Assembly (NCBI GenBank): GCA_900542945.1
Contig: UQPI01000070.1
Location: 1-10,111, forward strand
Direction of reading: 5' to 3'
DNA from: an uncultured Collinsella sp.
Lineage (GTDB): Bacteria > Actinomycetota > Coriobacteriia > Coriobacteriales > Coriobacteriaceae
DNA length: 10,111 nucleotides
The notes below the pieces were generated by a model. The model made no database searches and had not been told where the DNA came from. It saw only the letters and a program-made list of their open reading frames with translations. This document shows, in pieces, positions 4,480-10,111 of the stretch. The position numbers and the translations under genes are program-made. Positions within the stretch are counted from its first letter, which is position 1, and the number at the start of each line of letters is the position of its first letter.

Positions 4480-5490
4480 ATGTATGCAGCGGCGCGGAAC
4501 CTTCGGGGGTGGGTATCTCCTAGGAATACCCGCCCCCGAGGTCAATCTATCATCGAGTACGTCCTGATCATCGCGATTATCGGCCTGGTCATCGTGTTCG
4601 CGGGACCCGGCGTGGCCGGTGCCATCCGAAACCAGTTCAACCTGGTCGGCAACACGGTGAACAGCGAGACTAGCGCTGGCACCGAGGGCGGCGGAGCGTC
4701 CGGCGGCGGCTCCACAGGCACCGCTTCCACGACCGTCCAGGCGGCCAGCGCCAAGGACGCCAAGGACTGGACGCTCGGCGAGCAGAAGGCCGTGGCCGAG
4801 GACATCGCCGCGAAGGGCGAGGCGTCGGCCGCCCACGCCAAGGCGAAGGCCGCGATGGATGCACGCACCAAGTTCACGATGAAGCTAACGGACGGACAGA
4901 CGCTCGAGTACCGAATCATCGGCATCGACCACGATGATTTGGCCGACGGTTCGGGCAAGGCGGGACTCACGTTCCTCACCACCTCGACGGGCATCATGTC
5001 CCGCGTGAACGCCACCGACACCAATGCCGGCGGCTGGGAGAAGTCTGAGCTCCGTGCGAAGATGAACTCGGGCGAGATCTGGAACCTGATGCCCTCAGAC
5101 TTCCAGTCCAAGGTGAAGGCTGTCAGAAAGCTCACGAACAACGTTGATGGAAAGACAAAGGACGCCGCCGTCACCGCAACTACCGACAAGCTGTTTCTCT
5201 TGAGCTATTCGGAAATAGTTGATGCTCCCTATAGCCGTTGGGCTCAAACCTATCCCTGGAGTTCTTCTGAGGGAACCCAGTACGAGGCCTTCAAGGGGAA
5301 AGATAGTCCTAAAGAAAATGGTGTGACCGAGATATCTGGACTTGCCAACGGCAACATGTTTTATGAGCGTGGGACTTACCCGAGTACTACAGAGGGATTC
5401 CTCTTTGTTACTAAATATGGGTCTACAGGTACGGGCGGTTATTATGTTGCCCGCATGGACATGAGCATCTGCCCAGTTTTTTGTTTCTAG
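4480..5490 (+). CDS. Flp/class III prepilin fused to a DUF6273-like C-terminal domain
   Basis: 336 residues from ATG 4480, chosen because GAAGGGAG lies 8 bases upstream; a GTG at 4471 would add three residues but overlaps that site. The basic leader ends at RG|QSIIEY, the class III (Flp) prepilin signature with cleavage after Gly and Glu/Tyr at +5/+6. A pilin helix follows (VLIIAIIGLVIVFAGPGVAG), then a Gly/Ser/Thr linker (GTEGGGASGGGSTGTAS), an Ala/Lys-rich helical segment and a large C-terminal domain. This domain has the marks of DUF6273: TLEYRIIGIDHDD, WEKSELRAKMNSGEIW, DKLFLLSYSEIVD, WSSSEGTQYEAF and the end ICPVFCF. A normal Flp subunit is only about 50-80 residues, so this is probably a decorated or minor pilin carrying an exposed domain. 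No Tad assembly genes lie in the window. GC falls from about 73% (4801-4860) to about 47% (5401-5460) within the gene. Confidence 0.8.
   Translation: MYAAARNLRGWVSPRNTRPRGQSIIEYVLIIAIIGLVIVFAGPGVAGAIRNQFNLVGNTVNSETSAGTEGGGASGGGSTGTASTTVQAASAKDAKDWTLGEQKAVAEDIAAKGEASAAHAKAKAAMDARTKFTMKLTDGQTLEYRIIGIDHDDLADGSGKAGLTFLTTSTGIMSRVNATDTNAGGWEKSELRAKMNSGEIWNLMPSDFQSKVKAVRKLTNNVDGKTKDAAVTATTDKLFLLSYSEIVDAPYSRWAQTYPWSSSEGTQYEAFKGKDSPKENGVTEISGLANGNMFYERGTYPSTTEGFLFVTKYGSTGTGGYYVARMDMSICPVFCF
4504..4538 (+). repeat. strong hairpin inside the prepilin leader codons
   Basis: CGGGGGTGGGTAT (4504-4516) pairs with ATACCCGCCCCCG (4526-4538): 13 bp including one G-T pair, with a 9-base loop. The loop holds the palindrome TCCTAGGA. 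The hairpin starts 24 bases after the pilin ATG and ends just before the cleavage-site codons. So stable a structure near a start codon may slow translation or mark a recombination or processing site. Confidence 0.7.
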
Positions 5491-5512
5491 TCTGTCATCT
5501 AGCATGTCTATT

Positions 5513-5548
5513 GAAGAGCCCGCGCGATTCCGCGCGGACTCTTCTTTT
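5513..5548 (+). terminator. intrinsic terminator of the pilin gene
   Basis: GAAGAG (5513-5518) pairs with CTCTTC (5539-5544). After one C-A mismatch, CCGCGCG (5520-5526) pairs with CGCGCGG (5531-5537) around the loop ATTC. TTTT follows (5545-5548). It sits 23 bases after the pilin stop, consistent with a single-gene transcript. Confidence 0.85.
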
Positions 5549-5936
5549 GGCAACCGAACGAACGGTTTGAGGCACGTGGCATAGTTAATCGAAGTGAAGA
5601 GAAATGGGTTCATACAGCGGCTCTCAGAGCGCCCGCCGCACTCCCCCGCCATTTCCTCAGCTGCGCCCTCGTATAGAGTTCATCCCGCTTGCCGTTTCGT
5701 CGCGACTGCCCACTTGTCCACCGATCAAGTGAACTACTGGAATAAATACAGCGACACACTTGTTCGTTACAGTGGCTATATCGGTGTAAATCGCCGCGAT
5801 AAATGTGGCCCGTTCTCGGCGTGTACCTGTCGCGCGTATGTAATTATATCGCGTTAATAAATCGGCTCATGCGTATACAAAACGCGCAAGTAGCCGCAAA
5901 AGGCGACTATCGCGTAGGTAGATTTTTGGCACCCTG
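5549..5936. other. 388 bases without a recognisable gene
   Basis: Several open frames cross this stretch on both strands, but none has a good ribosome site, a domain or consistent codon use. Visible elements are short: CACTTG/CAAGTG flanking 9 bases near 5710-5732, many CGCG and ATCGCG words between 5780 and 5915, and a minus-strand TATAAT near 5840 without a fitting -35. It lies between the pilin terminator and the tRNA-Pro terminator and may be decayed sequence at the edge of the accessory region. Confidence 0.5.
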
Positions 5937-5966
5937 TTGCTTAATCATAATTAAGCAATTGCTTAA
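5937..5966. repeat. overlapping palindromes built from three TTGCTTAA half-sites
   Basis: TTGCTTAAT (5937-5945) and ATTAAGCAA (5950-5958) form a perfect inverted repeat around CATA. The right half-site also forms the perfect 16-bp palindrome TTAAGCAATTGCTTAA (5951-5966) with a third copy. The two structures share a half-site and exclude each other. It lies just beyond the tRNA terminator. A protein-binding site or a recombination site is possible; nothing in the sequence decides. Confidence 0.7.
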
Positions 5967-5969
5967 AAC

Positions 5970-5999
5970 AAAAAAGGTCAGGCACTAGGTGCCTGACCT
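5970..5999 (-). terminator. intrinsic terminator of tRNA-Pro
   Basis: On the minus strand AGGTCAGGCAC and its perfect complement (5999-5975) make an 11-bp stem with a 3-base loop, followed by a run of Ts (5975-5970, then GTTTT). It begins 10 bases after the encoded CCA end of the tRNA, so it ends the tRNA transcript and any readthrough from coaBC. Confidence 0.92.
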
Positions 6000-6008
6000 G
6001 CAAACTTC

Positions 6009-6085
<77 letters not shown>

Positions 6086-6127
6086 AAGCTTTTGTTTGTT
6101 GCTCTGCTCTCGCTCGCAACAGGGAGT

Positions 6128-6157
6128 ATATTAACCCGAAACTTTGTCCTTGTGCAA
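6128..6157 (-). promoter_or_regulatory. sigma-70-type promoter of tRNA-Pro
   Basis: On the minus strand TTGCAC (6157-6152) and TAATAT (6133-6128) are separated by 18 bases, close to the housekeeping consensus. The predicted start lies about 35 bases before the mature tRNA 5' end. The promoter sits in the 80-base gap after the coaBC stop, so the tRNA need not depend on the operon. Confidence 0.75.
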
Positions 6158-6165
6158 GAACTTTT

Positions 6166-7380
6166 TTACAAATTTTGAAGCAAGTCCAAAATTGCATCTG
6201 CGAGCTGGGGTTTTGTTAGTACGGGAAGTTCTTGCGTGCCCGCTGTGCTCACGATCCAAGCTTTGTTGGTATCGGTTCCAAAGCCCGAATCGGCGCGCGA
6301 AACATCGTTGGCGATAATGGCATCGCAACCCTTACGCGCGAGTTTGCGCTGCGCGTACTCCACGACGTTATCGGTCTCGGCCGCAAAGCCGATCACGCAC
6401 CGCTCTCCCTTTTGGCGCGAGAGCTCGGCCAAGATATCGACCGTCTCGACCAGTTCGATGCGATCCAGGCGTTCGTTGGCCTTTTTGAGCTTATGGTTGG
6501 CAGGGGCCGCGGGGGTGTAGTCGGCGACAGCGGCCGCACAAATGGCCGCATCGGCCGTCTGAAAGGCGCTCAGCGCCGCCTGCAACATCTCTGCGGCGGT
6601 TTGCACGCGCACGCACTCCACGCCGCGGGGAACGTCGAGCGATGTCGGGCCCAGCACAAGCGTGATAGCGGCGCCGCGGCGAGCGGCCTCCCCCGCCAGG
6701 GCGATGCCCATCTTGCCCGAAGAACGGTTGCCAATGAAGCGCACGGGGTCGATCGGCTCATGCGTGGGGCCGGCGGTAATCACGATGCGCTTGCCCGCCA
6801 GGTCTTGCGGCACGGGATTGAGCACCCTGCAGACGGCCTCGACGATGTCCTCGGGCTCGCTCATACGGCCCGTGTCCACGTCGCCGCAGGCAAGGTAGCC
6901 GCTTCCCGGACCCACCACATGTACGCCGCGGTCACGCAGCATGGCCATGTTGGCCTGCGTCGCCGGCGCCTTCCACATGCCGTTGTTCATAGCAGGTGCG
7001 ATCACGATCGGTCGCGGCGTGGCAAGCAGTGTGGTAGAAATAAGGTCATCGGCGATGCCATTGGCCATCTTGGCGATGATATTGGCCGTCGCGGGCGCCA
7101 CGACCACCAGATCGGGCTCCTGCGCCAGCGAAATGTGGTGGATGGGGTCGGAGGGATCGTCGAATAGGCCCACGGCAACTGGCTCGTTGGTGAGCGCACG
7201 GAAGGTGAGCGGGCCCACAAACTCGGTGGCATGCTCGCTCATAACGGCCTTGACGCGCGCGCCGCGCTTTTGCAGCAGGCGCACGATATTGCACGACTTA
7301 TAGGCGGCGATCCCGCCGGTAATGCCCAGCAGGATCGTTTTTCCCTCAAGTTGCATTGAATTGTTGGATGTCGCCGTCAT
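6166..7380 (-). CDS. coaBC: CoaBC: phosphopantothenoylcysteine decarboxylase / phosphopantothenate-cysteine ligase
   Basis: This bifunctional cytoplasmic enzyme joins phosphopantothenate to cysteine (CoaB) and decarboxylates the product to 4'-phosphopantetheine (CoaC), two steps of coenzyme A synthesis. The 404-residue protein has normal family length. The N-terminal flavin domain shows GITGGIAAYK (19-28), the active-site histidine in IHHISLA (about His82), PAMNNGMW (129-136) and GYLACGDVDTGRM (161-173) with catalytic Cys165. The C-terminal ligase domain starts near 195 and shows ITAGPTHEPIDPVRFIGNRS, SSGKMG, AAAVADY and the substrate lysines KLKK (297-300). The start at 7380 has AAGGAAG 7 bases upstream, inside the end of the zinc-ribbon gene, with a 2-base gap between genes, so translation is probably coupled. 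A later ATG (codon 9) is possible but less well placed. All key residues appear intact. Confidence 0.96.
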   Translation of the reverse strand: MTATSNNSMQLEGKTILLGITGGIAAYKSCNIVRLLQKRGARVKAVMSEHATEFVGPLTFRALTNEPVAVGLFDDPSDPIHHISLAQEPDLVVVAPATANIIAKMANGIADDLISTTLLATPRPIVIAPAMNNGMWKAPATQANMAMLRDRGVHVVGPGSGYLACGDVDTGRMSEPEDIVEAVCRVLNPVPQDLAGKRIVITAGPTHEPIDPVRFIGNRSSGKMGIALAGEAARRGAAITLVLGPTSLDVPRGVECVRVQTAAEMLQAALSAFQTADAAICAAAVADYTPAAPANHKLKKANERLDRIELVETVDILAELSRQKGERCVIGFAAETDNVVEYAQRKLARKGCDAIIANDVSRADSGFGTDTNKAWIVSTAGTQELPVLTKPQLADAILDLLQNL

Positions 7381-7382
7381 CG

Positions 7383-8102
7383 CTAGGCTTCCTTGCTAGG
7401 GAGCACGAGCAGGCGGTGGCAGTACGGGCAGTGCGTAATCTCACTGCCGTCGTGGTTGAGGTCGCTCATGGACGATGCCTGCAGCGCGGTGTGGCAGACC
7501 GTGGGGATGTTGCCCTTGATGGTCTCGACGGCCAGGCCGCGGAACTGCTTGAGCAGGCGCTCGTAGTCGCTGAGCACGTCGGTGGGCAGCGTAGCGGCCA
7601 GCGCGGTGCGCTCCTTGGTGGCGGCTTCGATCTGAGCCTGCAGGTCGGCAGCCTTGGCGCGGGCGGCCTTGGTATCGGCCTTCACGCCCTCTTCGAACTT
7701 GGCGATGATTGCCTGCGCGCGGGTCTCGCGGTCGAGCGCCTCTTTGTGGGCGACAACGACGTCCTTGCGGGTGTGCTCAATCTTGTCCAGACGCTTGGCC
7801 AGGGTGGCGAGCTCGTTCTCCAGGTCCTGAACCTCGCGATAGTCAGAGCCGTCGACGTGGCGCTTCTTGGCGGCCTCGATGGCGTTGTTGGTCTGAATCT
7901 CGGTGGTGTTGAGATCGTCGAGCTCAATGTCCAGGTCCTTGCGTTGGGCGTAGAGCTTGGTCATCTCGGACTTGAGCTTTACATAGGTCTTGCGCTTGGA
8001 AGCGAGCTCCTTGAGCTCCGGCATATTGGCAAGTTCGCTCTTGTTGCGGGCGAGCTCCAAATCGATCTGTTGCAGCTTGAGTAGCGTAGCGCCGGCGCTC
8101 AT
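7383..8102 (-). CDS. coiled-coil protein with C-terminal zinc-ribbon-like end (COG1579 family)
   Basis: 239 residues from ATG 8102, chosen because AAAGGAGAG lies 5 bases upstream and the ATG overlaps the nif3-family stop by four bases (ATGA). Residues 1-190 are almost all charged helix: two long coiled-coil arms (LKLQQIDLELARNKSEL and onward), with a turn at about VDGSDYREVQDLENEL, a segment typical of the family. The C-terminus carries IPTVCHTALQ and THCPYCHRLL. The family usually has a C4 zinc ribbon (two CxxC pairs). Here the first pair is reduced to one Cys (Cys203, followed by His204), while the second is complete (Cys225, Cys228). Zinc may still bind using a histidine, or the site may be weakened. 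Homologues often adjoin Nif3-family genes in Actinomycetota, as here; a role in nucleic-acid handling has been suggested but is not evident from sequence. Confidence 0.85.
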   Translation of the reverse strand: MSAGATLLKLQQIDLELARNKSELANMPELKELASKRKTYVKLKSEMTKLYAQRKDLDIELDDLNTTEIQTNNAIEAAKKRHVDGSDYREVQDLENELATLAKRLDKIEHTRKDVVVAHKEALDRETRAQAIIAKFEEGVKADTKAARAKAADLQAQIEAATKERTALAATLPTDVLSDYERLLKQFRGLAVETIKGNIPTVCHTALQASSMSDLNHDGSEITHCPYCHRLLVLPSKEA

Positions 8103-8908
8103 AAGTTCTCTCCTTTTGTCACAGTCCACCATTGGCAAGGGTTCAGTATTTTAATCGCATGACGGGGGTCGGCCCCGGCGTCAACTGCAGAGTTCATCAA
8201 TATATCAACGAACGGCTCCTCGGAGCGGTCGTGGCCGAGCAAGATCACCGGCAGCCCGCGCAAGGCAAGGTCTTGCGCCACGTGGTAGCCCGCCTCGCCC
8301 GTCACGATGACATCCGCACCGGCGGCGATGGCAAGCTCGCCAAAGTCACCCAGCGAACCGCCCAAAATTGCGATGGTGCGGCACGGGTGATCGGCCTCGC
8401 CCCACACGCGCGGGTCGCTGCCAAACGCCGCTGCGGCGCGTGCGGCAAGGTTGCGCAGGCTGCAGGGGTCGTGGAGGGTCGCGAGTGCGCCCAGTCCGCA
8501 GGCCTCGGGGTCGTCCACGTGCTCCAACGAGCTTGCGGGCGCGGCGTCCAAAAGCCTACTTAGGCAGATACGTGCCTCGTGCGAGCGGTCCAGGTTGGTG
8601 TGGAGCGAGATAATGCTCACGCCGCAACGGGCTGCCTCGTAGAGCGCCGCGCTGCATTGGGGGCGCGTCGCGCCGGGCGGGCAAAACGCCTCGGGCGCCT
8701 TGATATAGATGGGATGATGCGTCAGCAGCACGTTGGCTCCGGCCTCCTGGGCGCGGTGCACATTGGCTTCGGTCGCATCGAGTGCGCAGGCAACACCGGT
8801 AATCTCCGCGGCAGGGTCGCCGACGGAGAGTCCTACATGGTCCCAACTCTCGGCATTGGTCTTGGGATAGCGTGCCAGCAGCGCGCGCTCAAGCTCGGCG
8901 ACGATCAT
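8099..8908 (-). CDS. Nif3-like dinuclear metal-binding protein (YbgI/YqfO family)
   Basis: 269 residues, the short form of the family without the inserted PII-like domain of the ~370-residue form. The metal ligands expected for the dinuclear site are present: LLTHHPIYIK (His64, His65), SLHTNLDRSH (His103, Asp107) and GHDRSEEPF (His226, Glu230). WDHVGLSVGD near the N-terminus is also typical. Family members form hexameric toroids with two metals per subunit; their substrate is not settled, and GTP cyclohydrolase-like and metal-chaperone roles have been proposed. The start overlaps the cysteine desulfurase stop by four bases (ATGA) and the stop overlaps the next start in the same way, so translation should be coupled along the operon. 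The link to a sulfur-mobilising enzyme favours a role in metal or Fe-S homeostasis, which is inference. Confidence 0.92.
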   Translation of the reverse strand: MIVAELERALLARYPKTNAESWDHVGLSVGDPAAEITGVACALDATEANVHRAQEAGANVLLTHHPIYIKAPEAFCPPGATRPQCSAALYEAARCGVSIISLHTNLDRSHEARICLSRLLDAAPASSLEHVDDPEACGLGALATLHDPCSLRNLAARAAAAFGSDPRVWGEADHPCRTIAILGGSLGDFGELAIAAGADVIVTGEAGYHVAQDLALRGLPVILLGHDRSEEPFVDILMNSAVDAGADPRHAIKILNPCQWWTVTKGENL

Positions 8909-10083
8909 ACGGCACCCACGATCGAGAGCAGCGTTTGGGCGAACTCGTCCAGATCGCTCGGATTTACGCGGTCATCAAAGGAAATGCGCAGTGCTCCCAA
9001 TGCCTGCTCGCGACCGATGCCCATCGCGCTCAAAACGTGGCTGGGGTCCATACTACCGCTCGAGCATGCCGAGCCTGCCGATACCTCAAAGCCGGCGGCG
9101 TCGAGCTTGATGATGAGCTCCTCGGAGTCCATGCCGTCAATGTAGATCGAAACCATACCCGGCAGACGATCGGCCTGCGCGTAGTCGCCCATCGTGGCGT
9201 GAATGCGAGGATGGGCCGTAAGCGTGGCATAGAGCTTGTCGGAAAGGGTTTGCAGCGTCGCACGCTCCTGGGCCACATGGGGCGCCAGCGTGCGGGCGGC
9301 AGCGGCAAAAGCCAGCTGTGTACGCAGGTCCTGCGTGCCCGCGCGACGTCCGGCTTCCTGTCCACCGCCAAAAATGCGGGGGCGCAGTGGCGTGCGGGTC
9401 TTAAGGTAGAGAGCGCCGGAAGCCACGGGGCCGCCGATCTTGTGCGCGGCAACGGTCATAGCGTCGACGCCCAGCTCGGTGACATCGAGCGGAATATGCA
9501 AGTAGCCCTGGATGGCATCGGTGTGGAACAGGGCGCCTGCGGTATGCGCGGCCGAGGCAAGCTCGCGGATAGGTTGTACCACGCCGGTCTCGTTGTTGGC
9601 GGCCATGATGCTTACGAGCGCCACGTCGTCGCCGAGCAGCTCGATGAGCGCGGCAGGTTCAATGTAGCCCGCACGGCAGGGTTGCACCAGATCGACGGTA
9701 AAGCCGGCGGCGCGCAGCAGCGGCAGGTTGTCCAGAATCGAATCGTGCTCGATGGCAGATACGATCACACGGTTACGCTTGCGATCGCGCTGACGAGCGC
9801 CCTCGGCAAGACCGAGCAGCGCCAGCTGGTTGGCCTCGGTGCCGCCGTTGGTAAGGATGATCTCGGACGGGCGAACGCGTGCGCCAAAGCTGCGGGCGAT
9901 CTCGCGACGGGCGACTTCCAGGCGTGCGGCGGCCTTGCGGCCAAGTGAGTGCAGCGAGTTGGGGTTGACGCCGGCGAGCTCGCTATCATCGTACTCACGC
10001 TGCGCAAGGAGCGCCTCGGCGCGCATGGGCGTCGAGGCGGCATAGTCAAGATTCACGGGTATGCGGTTTTGACCTGCGGTCAT
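8905..10083 (-). CDS. cysteine desulfurase (class V PLP aminotransferase fold, NifS/IscS family)
   Basis: It takes sulfur from L-cysteine as an enzyme persulfide for Fe-S clusters or tRNA thiolation, releasing alanine. The 392-residue length is normal. Seen in order: LDYAASTPM (12-20), LTNGGTEANQLAL (78-90), IEHDSILDN (111-119), the PLP-aspartate motif HTDAIQ (187-192), the PLP-lysine motif AAHKIGGP (Lys215), GGGQEAGRRAGTQD (239-252) and the catalytic loop SAGSACSSG (Cys340). Some positions differ from the IscS consensus as I know it: GGGQEAG where Arg usually follows Glu, and GPVASGALY after the lysine instead of GPKG-GALY, so this is a divergent member and not clearly IscS, NifS or SufS. 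AGGAGG lies 11 bases before the ATG. It is the first complete gene of the operon and overlaps the Nif3-family gene by four bases. Confidence 0.93.
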   Translation of the reverse strand: MTAGQNRIPVNLDYAASTPMRAEALLAQREYDDSELAGVNPNSLHSLGRKAAARLEVARREIARSFGARVRPSEIILTNGGTEANQLALLGLAEGARQRDRKRNRVIVSAIEHDSILDNLPLLRAAGFTVDLVQPCRAGYIEPAALIELLGDDVALVSIMAANNETGVVQPIRELASAAHTAGALFHTDAIQGYLHIPLDVTELGVDAMTVAAHKIGGPVASGALYLKTRTPLRPRIFGGGQEAGRRAGTQDLRTQLAFAAAARTLAPHVAQERATLQTLSDKLYATLTAHPRIHATMGDYAQADRLPGMVSIYIDGMDSEELIIKLDAAGFEVSAGSACSSGSMDPSHVLSAMGIGREQALGALRISFDDRVNPSDLDEFAQTLLSIVGAV

Positions 10084-10089
10084 AAGGGT

Positions 10090-10110
10090 TTATGCCTCCT
10101 GTGCGGCCTC
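10090..10110 (-). CDS. C-terminal end of the gene upstream of the cysteine desulfurase (partial)
   Basis: On the minus strand the frame GAG-GCC-GCA-CAG-GAG-GCA-TAA (EAAQEA, stop 10092-10090) ends 6 bases before the desulfurase ATG. The desulfurase ribosome site AGGAGG lies inside these codons, a pattern also seen at the coaBC junction. Six residues are too few to identify the protein, and the frame is chosen on context only. Confidence 0.35.
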   Translation of the reverse strand, partial: EAAQEA

Positions 10111-10111
10111 A

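Noticed and set aside
4322..4567. 81-residue plus-strand frame upstream of and overlapping the pilin
   Set aside because: It has no ribosome site or domain, and overlaps the pilin start in another frame.
4228..5189. Long minus-strand open frames opposite the pilin start (202 and 215 residues)
   Set aside because: They are antisense to a GC-rich gene with clear pilin and DUF6273-like motifs; long shadow frames are expected there.
5594..5988. Plus-strand open frames of 87 and 61 residues in the pilin-tRNA gap
   Set aside because: No start signals, no domains and composition unlike neighbouring genes; one runs into the tRNA terminator.
1..6008. Second copy of the tRNA-Pro 3' end as an attachment site
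   Set aside because: I looked for the acceptor and T-arm sequence by eye in the left half and found none; the T-arm-like segment at 528-544 has a different stem.
6232..10045. Many long plus-strand open frames (up to 358 residues) across the right half
   Set aside because: They are complements of the strongly supported coaBC, zinc-ribbon, nif3-family and desulfurase genes.

Overview
The window looks like a Collinsella-type member of the Coriobacteriia (Actinomycetota). This is inferred from the GC-rich, translationally coupled housekeeping operon, the GC-preferring codons, and a Flp-type pilin joined to a DUF6273-like domain; no marker gene proves it. The window has two halves that meet at a tRNA gene.

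Left half (about 1-5970): accessory-looking DNA, mostly small proteins of unknown function plus decayed genes. A short membrane-anchored protein (69-497) follows the tail of an upstream gene. Next come a chain of GC-rich hairpins (503-576) and a 5'-truncated DnaQ-like exonuclease remnant (600-935). A minus-strand cluster (2749 down to 948) encodes a two-helix membrane protein, a membrane-anchored thioredoxin-like protein broken by an in-frame TAA, a Sec-secreted cysteine-rich small protein with a glycine-rich hydrophobic tail, and a three-helix membrane protein. The last three lie close together with good ribosome binding sites. They could form a thiol-disulfide-dependent secreted-peptide cassette, perhaps bacteriocin-like, but this is a hypothesis. 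After it come a zinc-ribbon/single-TM/helical-repeat protein (4222-2978) and, divergently, a Flp/class III prepilin fused to a DUF6273-like domain (4480-5490) with its own terminator. About 390 bases without a recognisable gene follow.

Right half (about 5970-10111): a core minus-strand block. Read in its direction of transcription: the tail of an unseen gene, a cysteine desulfurase, a Nif3-family dinuclear-metal protein, a coiled-coil zinc-ribbon protein, and CoaBC. The three inner junctions are 4-base ATGA overlaps or a 2-base gap, so translation is probably coupled. tRNA-Pro(GGG) follows, with its own promoter and a strong intrinsic terminator. The operon links sulfur mobilisation, a probable metal/Fe-S accessory protein and coenzyme A synthesis.

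No rRNA, CRISPR array, transposase or integrase was seen.
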